Positions 32,898 through 41,607 of a DNA stretch of 43,039 nt are shown one piece after another. The DNA comes from Gammaproteobacteria bacterium (GTDB lineage: Bacteria; Pseudomonadota; Gammaproteobacteria; GRL18), in contig JAPHSW010000012.1 in NCBI GenBank assembly GCA_026196615.1, forward strand, positions 1-43,039, read 5' to 3'. Each line of letters starts with the position of its first letter. The stretch's first letter is position 1. The notes under the pieces were generated by a model that saw only the letters and a list, made by a program, of their open reading frames with translations, did not search any database and was not told where the DNA came from. The position numbers and the translations under genes are program-made.

Positions 32898-34013
32898 ATG
32901 TTGAATTTTAGAAAAAGTTATTTTACCAAAGAAATAGAACATATTATTTCTTGCTTAGAATTAGAAATTGAAAACGGACATAAATTTTTTAACAAACCAC
33001 AGCCTGTACGCTTATTTGGTGCGGGATCTTTTGGTATTCGTGTATGTAAGTTTCTTCTAGAAAATGGATTTGAGGTTGTAGGTTTTTTAGATAATAATCC
33101 TAACAAGCAAGGCTTTAAATGTTTTGATAATATTTTAACTAGCTTACCAGACAAGTCAATCATTAATGATACACCAATTATTATTGCAAGCACATGGAGC
33201 TATTTTATTCGAAAGCAACTTAAACAATTAGGATGTAATCAATACTATGATGCATCTGTTTATATGAACAGTACAGTCTCAAGTCATTTTTCTTTAGTAA
33301 GTCCATTGACAAAATATGACAAAGCGGAATTATTAGAATTAAGTCGTATTTTATTTGATAAAAATTCATGTAAAATATTAAAATCAGTATTAAACCTTCG
33401 CTTGCCGAAAAATGAGAGTGAAATTATAATAAGCCCTTATTCTGATTATAATCATCCATTAGTTAAACCTAAGAATGGGGCTACAATTATAGATTGCGGT
33501 AGTTATAATGGTGATACTTATTTATTTTTTGATAAAATTTCTTCAGGTACTTTAAAAATTCATTTATTTGAGCCTGATAAAAATAATTTTATTGAACTGA
33601 AAAAAAATATAAAAAAAGGTAAGTCACAAGCAATATTAAATAATTCTTGTGTATGGGATAAAAATGAAGAGTTAAATTTTTCATCATCTAAACTTGTCAG
33701 TGATCAGTCCTGTCATGTTTCAAATAAAGGTGATATTAAAATTGGAGCTATTAGTTTAGATAATTATTGTAATAAGCATCAAATAGTTCCAAGTTATATA
33801 AAAATGGATATTGAAGGTGCTGAATTTAAGGCTTTAAAAGGTGCTAAAGAAATATTGTGTAATCATCAACCTTGCTTAGCCATAAGTGTTTATCATTATT
33901 ATAAGGATTTATGGCAATTACCTATGTATTTAAAAAAAATTAACCCATCTTATCAGTTTTTTTTAGGCCACCACAGAGATCATTGGTCAGAAACCGTATT
34001 ATATGCAATATGA
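32898..34013 (+). CDS. FkbM family methyltransferase with N-terminal Rossmann-like domain
   Basis: A 371-residue SAM-dependent methyltransferase. Residues 1-130 form a nucleotide-binding-like fold (RLFGAGSFGIRVCKFLLENGFEVVGFLDNNPNKQG) of the kind fused to sugar- or polysaccharide-modifying enzymes. Residues 190-371 are the FkbM domain with SAM motif I TIIDCGSYNGDTYLFF, motif II IHLFEPDKNNF, ISLDNYC, and the FkbM signature YIKMDIEGAEFKALKGAKEIL. Such proteins methylate O-antigen, capsule or glycolipid sugars. Its base composition is visibly more AT-rich than the flanking housekeeping genes and no glycan cluster surrounds it, so horizontal acquisition is likely. The start ATG lacks a good ribosome site. 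Confidence 0.88.
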   Translation: MLNFRKSYFTKEIEHIISCLELEIENGHKFFNKPQPVRLFGAGSFGIRVCKFLLENGFEVVGFLDNNPNKQGFKCFDNILTSLPDKSIINDTPIIIASTWSYFIRKQLKQLGCNQYYDASVYMNSTVSSHFSLVSPLTKYDKAELLELSRILFDKNSCKILKSVLNLRLPKNESEIIISPYSDYNHPLVKPKNGATIIDCGSYNGDTYLFFDKISSGTLKIHLFEPDKNNFIELKKNIKKGKSQAILNNSCVWDKNEELNFSSSKLVSDQSCHVSNKGDIKIGAISLDNYCNKHQIVPSYIKMDIEGAEFKALKGAKEILCNHQPCLAISVYHYYKDLWQLPMYLKKINPSYQFFLGHHRDHWSETVLYAI

Positions 34014-34040
34014 TACTAATTTTAGATGAAAAATATGAAA

Positions 34041-36554
34041 TCAAATTTTTCGTTGTTTCACTTTAGGAAATCTGATAATTTTATTGGCACTGATTCGATT
34101 CATATCCAAATCAGGATTATATTGGCGTAATAACCAAAAAGGAATTTTGTAGGTTCTCTTGGTCAAACGCCAAACCGAGTCTCCTCTGTTCAATCGATAC
34201 TTATCAACACCAATAATTTGATTTTGTTCAAAAAATTCTTCCTGTAAGGTTTTATGATAAAGCACTCTTTGTGCTTCAAACTCCCGAGGAGTCACTTTTT
34301 TAAAATTTAATTTTAATTGTTTTCCAACCACTACATGCTTACCGTATTTCATTTTATTCAGACGCCTTAAATCTCTCGCCCTAATTTGCAACCACTCAGC
34401 ATAATGACCTAATGTTTCTGCAGCCTGTATTTCAATTGAATTATTATCATTAACTGAATAATCACTTGGATCAGCCAATAATTCACTGACACTTTCTTCT
34501 TTAATACCATTACCATTAAAAATGGTATCAGAATCAGTTGGAGATTCAGTTTTAGGAGCCGATAATGAATTATCCACTGCTGCTATAACCACCTCTGTAT
34601 CTAAAGAAGTTTCTTCCATAATAAGCAAATCTTTATCTGGTTCTGGTAAGGCTGTAATTTGCTCTTTATTAACTACAACAATATCTTTTGTTACCACAGG
34701 AGTCGATGATTTAATTTCTTTCTCAACTAAAGCCGTTCTAATAAGTGTAGGTTCCTCATCCTTTATCGTTATTGGTTGAGTTTCTCCTAAATCAAACGCC
34801 TCTACTATCACTTGATTTTTTTCAGTAGGTTTCCCTTCAAGCTGAGCCAGTTGCACCTGTTTTTGTTTTGAAATGTCTTCAGGTTTTATCAGAACTAATT
34901 TTTGCCCCGGATAAATTTTATTCTTATTTCGCAAATTATTTAATTTAAGTAATTGGCGCAAACTAATGGAATTTTTTCGAGCAATACGATCAAGACTATC
35001 TCCTTTTTTAACGATATAAATACCATCTTCAGGAATAGCAATGGGTTCAAACTTGGGTGGATTTTTTTCTTTAACTTTTTCTTTCTTTTTAATGGCAAGT
35101 TGTATTTGTTTATCAGTTTTCTGAGGCAAAACTAAAACTTGTCCAATTCTTATAACATGTTTATTACGCATATTATTACTAGCAATTAAATCACTCATTT
35201 TAATGCCATAACGTGCGGCAATAATGGATAGGGTCTGCCCTTTTGTAACACGGTGATATCGATCTGCTTTCTGATTTTTAAATCGTTTATCCGCATCAAT
35301 ATTGACCAGCTGACTTATTAATTCAGCGACATTATTAGTTAATGAGCGATCAAGACGTAATTCATATGTCTTGGGAATATATTTGTTGCCATTCCAAATT
35401 GCAGGTCTTAAAGCAGGATTAGCAGCCATTAAATCAGCTCGTTCAATACTTAGAGTCTCAATAATAGTTTCGATACTGATATAGTCAGATAGTGAAACAA
35501 ATTCCATATTAACAGGTGGGGCCAATTTAATATTTTTAAAATATTTTTCAGGCTGATTAGAAACTTCCAATGCCGCTAAAAAAGAAGGATAGAAATTACG
35601 TGAAGCAAAGCCAAAGCTTCGACTCTTATATTTTCTTAGAATTGTAACAATGTCCGTCGTGCCCACTTTCTTTGATGCCCGTCGCATTCCCGCAGCACCA
35701 TGATTATACGCAGTCAATGCCAATGGCCAGGTGCCAGTCACTGCGTAATTATTTTTTAATAGTCGTGCTGCTGCTAAAGTTGCAATAAAGGGATCTAAAC
35801 GTTCATCAATGACATGATCAACACGCATATAACGACGACCAGTAGAACGTGTAAACTGCCACATACCAGCAGCTCCTACTTTAGAATATGCTTTGTAATT
35901 GAAAGAAGACTCAACATGAGGCAAGGCTGCGATTTCTAAAGGCAGATCCATTTCCTTTAAAATGCTAATGATATAGGGCTTCCAACGCCCGGAACGGATC
36001 ACCCCCTCCTTAAACTTATTCGCCTGACCTAATTGAAAACGTATCTGTTTTTTTGCTTTCAGTAGTTCTTTATAAGTCACTTGCTCAGGCCATAGAGACA
36101 AGACTCTTTTTTCTTCTTTGCTCAAACGAGCACTTCTATTTTTTTTATCTGTATTTACCCGAAGAACTTTAGCCAGTTTATCCAGTATTTTTATATATTT
36201 GTTCTTGAGCTTTTTGGTATAACGTGAACGAGCTTTATAGCCTAAATTGGGGGGCAGTTTAATTTTTTCATAAATAACCGATAAATCAGCATTATCATGA
36301 ATATAACCTTCTGAGGTAGAAATTTTTGTGTAGACTTGCTTCCAGAATTGAACATCCTTTTCTATTGCCTGAGGCTTTGGAAAAAGTTTATTCTGCCAGA
36401 CTCCTTTTTGAGGTAGAGGAGTATCTTTCACCAGAGAAAATGACGCTAAAGAATAAGTGCAAAGAAGAGTACATACCAGCAACAAAGCAAGCCACTTTCT
36501 ACTTCTTATCACAACACTTTTTACTACAACACTATCAGTACCAGGTTGTTTCAT
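34041..36554 (-). CDS. MltD-like membrane-bound lytic transglycosylase with LysM repeats
   Basis: Cleaves peptidoglycan glycan strands to 1,6-anhydromuropeptides. The protein has 837 residues. A signal peptide/anchor is present (WLALLLVCTLLCTYSLASF, about 21-39). The SLT domain (about 200-310) has the catalytic Glu215 in LPHVESSF, then AAGMWQFTRSTG and TAYNHGAAGMRRA. Two canonical LysM repeats follow (YHRVTKGQTLSIIAARYG and YIVKKGDSLDRIARKNS), and two divergent LysM-like segments lie near the C-terminus (EWLQIRARDLRRLN and RLNRGDSVWRLTKRT). A long Thr/Ser/Asp-rich linker lies between the second and third. At this length it is larger than E. coli MltD (452 residues). Convergent with the FkbM gene with only 27 bp between. 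Confidence 0.92.
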   Translation of the reverse strand: MKQPGTDSVVVKSVVIRSRKWLALLLVCTLLCTYSLASFSLVKDTPLPQKGVWQNKLFPKPQAIEKDVQFWKQVYTKISTSEGYIHDNADLSVIYEKIKLPPNLGYKARSRYTKKLKNKYIKILDKLAKVLRVNTDKKNRSARLSKEEKRVLSLWPEQVTYKELLKAKKQIRFQLGQANKFKEGVIRSGRWKPYIISILKEMDLPLEIAALPHVESSFNYKAYSKVGAAGMWQFTRSTGRRYMRVDHVIDERLDPFIATLAAARLLKNNYAVTGTWPLALTAYNHGAAGMRRASKKVGTTDIVTILRKYKSRSFGFASRNFYPSFLAALEVSNQPEKYFKNIKLAPPVNMEFVSLSDYISIETIIETLSIERADLMAANPALRPAIWNGNKYIPKTYELRLDRSLTNNVAELISQLVNIDADKRFKNQKADRYHRVTKGQTLSIIAARYGIKMSDLIASNNMRNKHVIRIGQVLVLPQKTDKQIQLAIKKKEKVKEKNPPKFEPIAIPEDGIYIVKKGDSLDRIARKNSISLRQLLKLNNLRNKNKIYPGQKLVLIKPEDISKQKQVQLAQLEGKPTEKNQVIVEAFDLGETQPITIKDEEPTLIRTALVEKEIKSSTPVVTKDIVVVNKEQITALPEPDKDLLIMEETSLDTEVVIAAVDNSLSAPKTESPTDSDTIFNGNGIKEESVSELLADPSDYSVNDNNSIEIQAAETLGHYAEWLQIRARDLRRLNKMKYGKHVVVGKQLKLNFKKVTPREFEAQRVLYHKTLQEEFFEQNQIIGVDKYRLNRGDSVWRLTKRTYKIPFWLLRQYNPDLDMNRISANKIIRFPKVKQRKI

Positions 36555-36630
36555 TGTCGTGTATGTCCATATTGGGTTTATCAGGGTACTCCTTAATCAC
36601 GCCCTGAGGTTATTATATAAGTCTAAATAA

Positions 36631-37176
36631 TTACCACATTAAATCATCAGGTATTTCATATTCTGCATAAAAATCATCCTCTTCTTCGACATTTGGAGAA
36701 GGCTCATTACGTAAAATGATATAAGTTTCATCACGTTGATTTATTTTATCGGCAACAGGAGCGGGAACGATTTCATACTGCCCATCCAGTTTTACAATAG
36801 CCAACTTGCCCTGTGAAATATTATCATGTGTATCCTGAGTAACATAAATCCGTTTAATATTCTTATTATCTTCAAAGTTGTAGGCCAGGTCATCTCCATT
36901 ACCCTTGCTGATTTTATTTACATGAATTAGTTGTTTAATCTGAGCAATAATGGCTTTTTTCTGTGCTTTTTCATCTCTCTGACGGTTTAATTCTCTATCT
37001 TGAGCCGCTTTTTCTTGAATTGATTTTTCAGCCAATAGTTTTGCTTCATCAACAATAGCCTGATTATTACTACGCTGATGTTTCATTTTTTTATGTTTAG
37101 CATTTTTGGCTTTGTTTGCCTTATTTTTATCAATTAGTCCAGCCTTAAGTAACTGGTCTTGAAGTGCATTTCCCAC
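36631..37176 (-). CDS. DUF2058 family protein (YaiL type)
   Basis: A 181-residue, highly charged helical protein: NALQDQLLKAGLIDKNKANKAK, a basic Lys-rich segment, a long coiled coil (AEKSIQEKAAQDRELNRQRDEKAQKKAIIAQI) and a beta domain with YNFEDNKNIKRIYV and GQYEIVPAPVADKI. It ends in an acidic tail EEEDDFYAEYEIPDDLMW. The start is set at GTG 37176 because GAGG lies at good distance and the family begins right there (M-G-N-ALQDQLLKAGL). The ATG 11 codons upstream lacks a ribosome site. YaiL/DUF2058 has been linked to the nucleoid or RNA, but its role is not settled. Confidence 0.85.
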   Translation of the reverse strand: MGNALQDQLLKAGLIDKNKANKAKNAKHKKMKHQRSNNQAIVDEAKLLAEKSIQEKAAQDRELNRQRDEKAQKKAIIAQIKQLIHVNKISKGNGDDLAYNFEDNKNIKRIYVTQDTHDNISQGKLAIVKLDGQYEIVPAPVADKINQRDETYIILRNEPSPNVEEEDDFYAEYEIPDDLMW

Positions 37177-37247
37177 AACCTTATCCTCAAAATATTCTAC
37201 ATAATTCATGTATTACAAAAAAGTATCTTACCATAAAGCAATTATTT

Positions 37248-37275
37248 CTATTTATTACCCTAAGATAATAAATAG
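37248..37275. terminator. Hairpin between the solute-binding protein gene and DUF2058 gene
   Basis: CTATTTATTA at 37248-37257 pairs perfectly with TAATAAATAG at 37266-37275 around an 8-nt loop, 29 bp after the solute-binding gene stop on the minus strand. The continuing sequence (AAATAATTGCTTT) has a weak T content. Likely transcript end. Confidence 0.45.
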
Positions 37276-37303
37276 TGAAATACTAAGGAATACATTAAAA
37301 ATT

Positions 37304-38098
37304 CTATTGATCCTTTCGTTGCTCAGCCCAGTCTTTTTTAATACTTGCATGATCTTCAGAAGTCAGACTTTGCACAACTTTATCCATAAGACTTGTAAGT
37401 AAAGAGTTATTTTTCCTGGTTCCCATACTTAATTCATCCTGATATCCAGAGTTTCCCATGATCGTCAAATTATCAAGATTGAGTTCTTGTGTCAGGGCAA
37501 AAGAAAGAAATAAAGGCCCGAGAGTAGCATCAACTTCATTCTCTGCAACTTTTTTTAAAGCAACTTCCATATTTTCCAAGTAAATTATTTTTATTTCAGG
37601 ATAATCCTGACGCAACTTAGAATCATAAACATACCCCTTAACCATACCTAAAGTTTTTCCATTAAGATCAATAAGATGGCTTATATTTTTATTATTTTCA
37701 TTTAATACTAAAACGGCTGGAGACTTAAGATAAGGTTGAGTAAAATTTAAATATTTATCACGCTCTACTGTTTGATTCAATGCTGAAACAATATCACAAA
37801 ACCCTTCACTATAAAGTGTTTGAGTCTCTTCCCAGTTTTTACTGCTGATGACTCTGAAGCGGACATTTAATCTGGACTGAAACAGTGACATATAATTTGC
37901 AACCAAACCAATGTGGTTACCCTGCTCATCCAGCTTTTCATAAGGCAACCAGTCAGGATCGACACACATATTAATCACTGGGTGTTCATTCAAATATTTC
38001 TGCTCATCAGTATTAAGCACTAGTTCTGTTGAATAAGCACTAAAAGCCCAGAATCCCAGGAATAGTGATAATAATTTAACAGGGAGTTTTTTTAACAT
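37304..38098 (-). CDS. Periplasmic solute-binding protein (SBP family 3)
   Basis: A 264-residue secreted protein with a signal peptide (about 1-23, LLSLFLGFWAFSAYS) and a family-3 binding fold of the kind used by amino-acid ABC importers and by sensor kinases. Fold landmarks are INMCVDPDWLPYEKLDEQGNHIG, CDIVSALNQTVERDKYLNFTQPYLKS, DLNGKTLGMVKG and NEVDATLGPLFLSFALTQ. The N-terminal YLNEHPVINMCVDPDWLPYE is the form seen in the BvgS/EvgS-type sensor periplasmic domains. There is no adjacent ABC permease, ATPase or kinase, so it may be an orphan ligand-binding protein. The ligand is unknown. Confidence 0.85.
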   Translation of the reverse strand: MLKKLPVKLLSLFLGFWAFSAYSTELVLNTDEQKYLNEHPVINMCVDPDWLPYEKLDEQGNHIGLVANYMSLFQSRLNVRFRVISSKNWEETQTLYSEGFCDIVSALNQTVERDKYLNFTQPYLKSPAVLVLNENNKNISHLIDLNGKTLGMVKGYVYDSKLRQDYPEIKIIYLENMEVALKKVAENEVDATLGPLFLSFALTQELNLDNLTIMGNSGYQDELSMGTRKNNSLLTSLMDKVVQSLTSEDHASIKKDWAEQRKDQ

Positions 38099-38171
38099 TA
38101 GACGTATGACCTTATGAAAATTAAGAATGGAATAATTAGATAAGGATAAAGCTTGGAAGATAAAATTTTAT

Positions 38172-38210
38172 CTTCTCTCCTATATTCATTGAAAAAATGA
38201 AGGAGAGAAG
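38172..38210 (-). terminator. Terminator-like hairpin after the OmpA-domain gene
   Basis: CTTCTCTCCT at 38172-38181 pairs with AGGAGAGAAG at 38201-38210. An inner TCATT/AATGA pair (38186-38190 with 38196-38200) extends the stem past a small bulge. It starts about 20 bp after the stop on the minus strand; the tail GATAAAATTTTATC is T-poor, so it may be Rho-aided. Confidence 0.65.
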
Positions 38211-38229
38211 CAAAATGGATTGGTATCAA

Positions 38230-38856
38230 TTATTGAGTGGCTTTTCCATCAAGAATAATGACAACACGACGATTGATTGCACGTCCTTCTTTTGTGTCAT
38301 TTGATGCTTTAGGTTCACTTTCACCTTTACCCATTGTGTCAATTTGAGAATCGACAATATTAGTATGTTGCTCTAGGTATTCAGCAACCGCTTTTGCACG
38401 TCTCTCAGAAAGTCCCTGGTTGTAAGCTTCAGGACCTGTGCTATCAGTATGACCCACAACGCTCACATTCGAAGTTAATTCACCACGACCTTTATATTTT
38501 GAAATACGCTCATCAAGAACTGCTTTTGCATCATCTGATAAAGCAGCACTATCAAAATCAAACAGCATTGCCGCACGAATGTTTATTTCTTCGGCAATTG
38601 TTGTTGTCACAGTCGCTGCAGTAGGAGCTATAACCATTTCTTGCTCAACGACAACCATTGACTTTTCATAACCACACTCTTCTAATTTTTCAGTGGTATC
38701 TTCAAAGCGTGAACGCCAGCATTCGCCAAAACTATTCTTGTAGACTTCACCATAAGGATTACCAACATAGCTTTCAACAAATCCATCACCAGCAAAAGCG
38801 ATTGGTTGAAATAATACCGATGAGAATGCTGCGGCCAATATTAACTGTTTTTTCAT
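38230..38856 (-). CDS. OmpA-domain outer-membrane/periplasmic protein
   Basis: A 208-residue protein with a signal peptide (about 1-22, LILAAAFSSVLFQPIAFA). A short region holds a Cys pair spaced as in some OmpA-type proteins (ECWRSRF and EECGYEK). The C-terminal OmpA peptidoglycan-binding domain (about 95-205) has NIRAAMLFDFDSAALSDDAKAVLD, VVGHTDSTGPEAYNQGLSERRAKAVAEYL and RAINRRVVIIL; the Asp and Arg that hold diaminopimelate are present. There is no beta-barrel, so it is a periplasmic peptidoglycan-binding protein rather than a porin-like OmpA. AGGAAAA lies just before the ATG. Two copies of a 15-bp repeat lie upstream. Confidence 0.9.
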   Translation of the reverse strand: MKKQLILAAAFSSVLFQPIAFAGDGFVESYVGNPYGEVYKNSFGECWRSRFEDTTEKLEECGYEKSMVVVEQEMVIAPTAATVTTTIAEEINIRAAMLFDFDSAALSDDAKAVLDERISKYKGRGELTSNVSVVGHTDSTGPEAYNQGLSERRAKAVAEYLEQHTNIVDSQIDTMGKGESEPKASNDTKEGRAINRRVVIILDGKATQ

Positions 38857-38895
38857 TATTTTTCCTAATTTTATAAATATAATTAATGATTATAC

Positions 38896-38946
38896 ACTAA
38901 TGTAATGATAGCACATAAAATTCAAGCTTTTACTAATGTGACGATA
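38896..38946. repeat. Pair of 15-bp direct repeats upstream of the OmpA-domain gene
   Basis: ACTAATGTAATGATA at 38896-38910 and ACTAATGTGACGATA at 38932-38946 match at 13 of 15 positions, with starts 36 bp apart. They lie within 90 bp upstream of the OmpA-domain gene start on the minus strand and could be operator sites. Chance similarity in AT-rich DNA is possible. Confidence 0.3.
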
Positions 38947-38971
38947 TTACAAAGCTATGAACCATTAGTAA
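38930..38971. terminator. Inverted repeat after the SYLF gene
   Basis: TTACTAATG at 38930-38938 is complementary to CATTAGTAA at 38963-38971, with a 24-nt loop, 9 bp below the SYLF stop on the minus strand. No T run follows; the left arm overlaps one copy of the direct repeat. It is a weak terminator candidate. Confidence 0.35.
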
Positions 38972-38980
38972 TTATCTGTT

Positions 38981-39511
38981 TTATTTTGCTTTATAAGTAA
39001 ATTTTTGACCACCAACACTGGCAGCAGCCATCAAGCCACCTTTATAGTCTGTGAAAATTGCAACACCATCATTATAGTTTGTTTGTGTTGCAATACCTGA
39101 TTTTACAGCAACGGCTGAAGCCTGTGCTCCTAAAGCATAACTACCTTTAATAAAAGCCTCATAATCAGACTCTTTCTCAAAAAAGATAATCTCACTATAA
39201 GCTTCAGCACCTGCTTGCCATCCCACACTGACCTGGGTCATTTTTGTTGTCCCAGTTATGACACCTTGTTTATAAACAACTCCTTCTCCATGGGCACCTC
39301 CAACTACAAATCCAGCCTTACCAATAGTTGGAAAAACAGCATAGCCATAAGCCTGCTTAAAGAAGTTATCCATTGACTTATCTTTATTGGCAAAATGAGC
39401 TAATGTTTCATTGGCTTTCACCTCAGCATTCGCATCCCATGCCCATACATTTTGGCTCGCAAAAAATATGAGTAATAAGCTAGAAAACAATATATTGTGT
39501 ACTAATTTCAA
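38981..39511 (-). CDS. SYLF/YSC84-domain periplasmic lipid-binding protein
   Basis: A 176-residue exported protein of the SYLF (YSC84) family, which binds lipids; in bacteria it is an envelope protein of unsettled role. A signal peptide (about 1-24, ILFSSLLLIFFASQNVWA) is followed by the SYLF core: YGYAVFPTIGKAGFVVGGAHGEGVVYKQG, TQVSVGWQAGAEAYSEIIFF and GVAIFTDYKGGLMAAASVGGQKF. The start codon is TTG at 39511, with AGGA eight bases upstream; no ATG is available nearby. It lies between the glycine-zipper and OmpA-domain genes on the same strand, but each seems to have its own hairpin or promoter. Confidence 0.88.
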   Translation of the reverse strand: MKLVHNILFSSLLLIFFASQNVWAWDANAEVKANETLAHFANKDKSMDNFFKQAYGYAVFPTIGKAGFVVGGAHGEGVVYKQGVITGTTKMTQVSVGWQAGAEAYSEIIFFEKESDYEAFIKGSYALGAQASAVAVKSGIATQTNYNDGVAIFTDYKGGLMAAASVGGQKFTYKAK

Positions 39512-39553
39512 ATTGATATTCCTTTATTCATATCACATAGGTTGATAAACAAA

Positions 39554-40030
39554 TTACTTAACAGTATACCCTTTTCCTTCTAAACAAGCTGAATAGGCAC
39601 GATCATAATTATTCCGATTATTAGCATATTTACTTGCTTCTTGCTGTTTCCATTGTTCTGTATTTTGCGCCGTAGTATTATTCGCTGAACGCTGTCTAGC
39701 ACCTCCAATTAAAGCGCCAGCAGCACCTGCATTTCTGGCAGATTTGGAACTATCACCAATAATGGCTCCCAAAGCCGCACCACCTAAAGCGCCTCTGACT
39801 GCTCCACCTGACTTTTTCTCTTGAGAAGGTGGTGGTGTAGATGTGGTTGGTGTTTTCATTGGATCAAATCCAGATTGCTCTTTAGCCCAGCCATAACAGG
39901 CAAATTTATCCTGTTCCATAGTTTCATTACTTTGGCCTTTAGCTGGAAATATCATAAAATCTGCCAACGCAACGTTCATCGCACTCAATAAAACAACGCC
40001 TGTAACACCCAATATATGTAAAGTTCTCAT
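39554..40030 (-). CDS. Glycine-zipper protein, envelope associated
   Basis: A 158-residue exported protein. A signal peptide (about 1-24, LGVTGVVLLSAMNVALA) is followed by a polar region with FACYGWAKEQSGFDP. The glycine zipper GGAVRGALGGAALGAIIGDSSKSARNAGAAGALIGG lies at about 74-110, and Gln/Asn-rich segments follow before a final ACLEGKGYTVK. The paired Cys (FACYGW and SACLEG) may form a disulfide. Glycine zippers like this associate with membranes. The family is a common uncharacterised type in gammaproteobacteria. It lies 42 bp upstream of the SYLF gene, so the two may be co-transcribed. Confidence 0.8.
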   Translation of the reverse strand: MRTLHILGVTGVVLLSAMNVALADFMIFPAKGQSNETMEQDKFACYGWAKEQSGFDPMKTPTTSTPPPSQEKKSGGAVRGALGGAALGAIIGDSSKSARNAGAAGALIGGARQRSANNTTAQNTEQWKQQEASKYANNRNNYDRAYSACLEGKGYTVK

Positions 40031-40412
40031 TTTATATTCCTTATATTTTACAAATTGATAAATAATTATATTCTATGTTTTATTAACAGTTTATGAACAT
40101 AGTGACATTTATTAGTATTTAAAAAGACAAAAGTATATCAAGAATTACATCGGAGTTCTGCCTAAAAAAAGCTCATAATTCATTTTATACCATTTGCCAT
40201 AGTATTTTTTCTGACAAATGAATTTGTACTAAACGACAAAATTGCTACAGGAATCGTAGCTAGTGACAATAAATAGTTTCACTTGGTCATTTGTTTCCCA
40301 CTTTGTGTAAGTTTTACCTTACATTGATATAAGTTATAATTTGACAACAAATATATTATGGTTCAGAATTTTATAAACGGACATCAAAAAACCGCAAAAA
40401 TAATAATAAATT
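40031..40412. other. Divergent intergenic region before the AraC-type gene
   Basis: No gene is seen. It should hold the promoters of the glycine-zipper gene (minus) and the regulator gene (plus). Two symmetric elements are visible: ACAAAT-GA-ATTTGT at 40214-40227 and GCTAC/GTAGC at 40244-40248 and 40256-40260. Either could be an operator, perhaps for autoregulation. Confidence 0.4.
40214..40227. promoter_or_regulatory. Palindrome in the divergent region
   Basis: ACAAAT at 40214-40219, two bases, ATTTGT at 40222-40227: a perfect 6+2+6 palindrome about 185 bp upstream of the AraC-type gene start and about the same distance from the glycine-zipper start. It is a candidate binding site only; AraC-type proteins usually bind direct rather than inverted repeats. 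Confidence 0.25.
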
Positions 40413-41438
40413 ATGACCTTACAAATATTAAACCTATATAACATGGATATAGCAACTTTTACTCCAATACTTAATCAAGAATTTAACAGTTTTGAAGAGT
40501 TAGCATATCTTACTCAAAAGTGGAATATTGACTTTCGCCAACTTAATAACGAAAGTTTTAAGTCGAGAATATTTCAAGCAAAAACAAATAATATGTTGAT
40601 CTCAAATGCCCGTTTGGGTTGTCATACTGAGCAACGAGGTAGCACTCCTTTTGGTATGCGGACATTTGCTGTCCTTGATATTGATTGTCCTGATTTTTAC
40701 TGGTTTGGCCACACAGTTACAAAAAATGATTTACTCATATTCCCAAGTCACGGAGAAATTGCTTGTTTCACACCAACAGGATTTGGTGTCTCAACTATTA
40801 GTCTTTCCAATGATTTATTAGGTGAATTTTTTGAGCATAATAATTTTTCTGATTTTGAAAAAATTATTGGTAAAGATGAAATTGTACTGACGACATCTCC
40901 AGACCATCTTAATCAACTGCGCTTCGCACTCAATAAAATACAAAAAAAATTATTAATTCATAACCAACCTTCAGTATATAAAGAACAATCATTTAATTCA
41001 TTTACAATAAGTAATGACATTCAGAATCAAATCTTACTCTCACTTTTAAATATACTTATAGGCTCCGCAAATAAACCCCAAAAATTCCATTCAAATAGTC
41101 ATCAAAAATCAATAAAAACTTTAGAAACACTGATTGATTATATCGACCTTAATATTAATGAATCACTAAAAGTCAGTGAGCTTTGTTCAATAGCTAAAAT
41201 TTCAGAACGAACATTACAATATATTTTTAAACGAGAGATAGGTATGACGCCCAAGGCCTATTTGAAGGGTCAAAAATTATATCAGGTTCATAAAACACTG
41301 TGGTCTGCAACGCCATCCACTGTAGAAATAAGGGATATAGCCAATCAGTTTGGTTTTTGGCATATGGGACAATTCGCAACTGACTATTTTAAACTCTTTG
41401 GTGAGTTACCTTCTGCAACTCTCAAACATTCTTTATAA
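40413..41438 (+). CDS. AraC-family transcriptional regulator
   Basis: A 341-residue DNA-binding regulator. The N-terminal 200 residues are a variable sensing domain (ISNARLGCHTEQRGSTPFGMRTFAVLD and GEIACFTPTGFGVSTISLSNDLLGEF) with no recognised ligand motif. The C-terminal helix-turn-helix pair (about 245-335) has LKVSELCSIAKISERTLQYIFKREIGMTPKAYLKGQKL and a second helix pair ending VEIRDIANQFGFWHMGQFATDYFKLFGELP. This is the family's most conserved part and contains the second-helix GFWHMGQFATDYF core. The start ATG lacks a ribosome site; a second ATG ten codons in is possible. It may control the lipoprotein or cytochrome genes downstream, but that is inferred from position only. Confidence 0.9.
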   Translation: MTLQILNLYNMDIATFTPILNQEFNSFEELAYLTQKWNIDFRQLNNESFKSRIFQAKTNNMLISNARLGCHTEQRGSTPFGMRTFAVLDIDCPDFYWFGHTVTKNDLLIFPSHGEIACFTPTGFGVSTISLSNDLLGEFFEHNNFSDFEKIIGKDEIVLTTSPDHLNQLRFALNKIQKKLLIHNQPSVYKEQSFNSFTISNDIQNQILLSLLNILIGSANKPQKFHSNSHQKSIKTLETLIDYIDLNINESLKVSELCSIAKISERTLQYIFKREIGMTPKAYLKGQKLYQVHKTLWSATPSTVEIRDIANQFGFWHMGQFATDYFKLFGELPSATLKHSL

Positions 41439-41607
41439 ATCAACCTAACTCATTCAAATCTAAAACATCGAAAATCCGCAAAATAAATCTGACTCTATCT
41501 ATTTTTTATAAACAAGTAAATGTTGGATTGCCATACTTGAATCATTTTGTTAATGTATTTAACTAAGAAATGATAACATTACAATTAAACATTTTACGGA
41601 GTATAAA

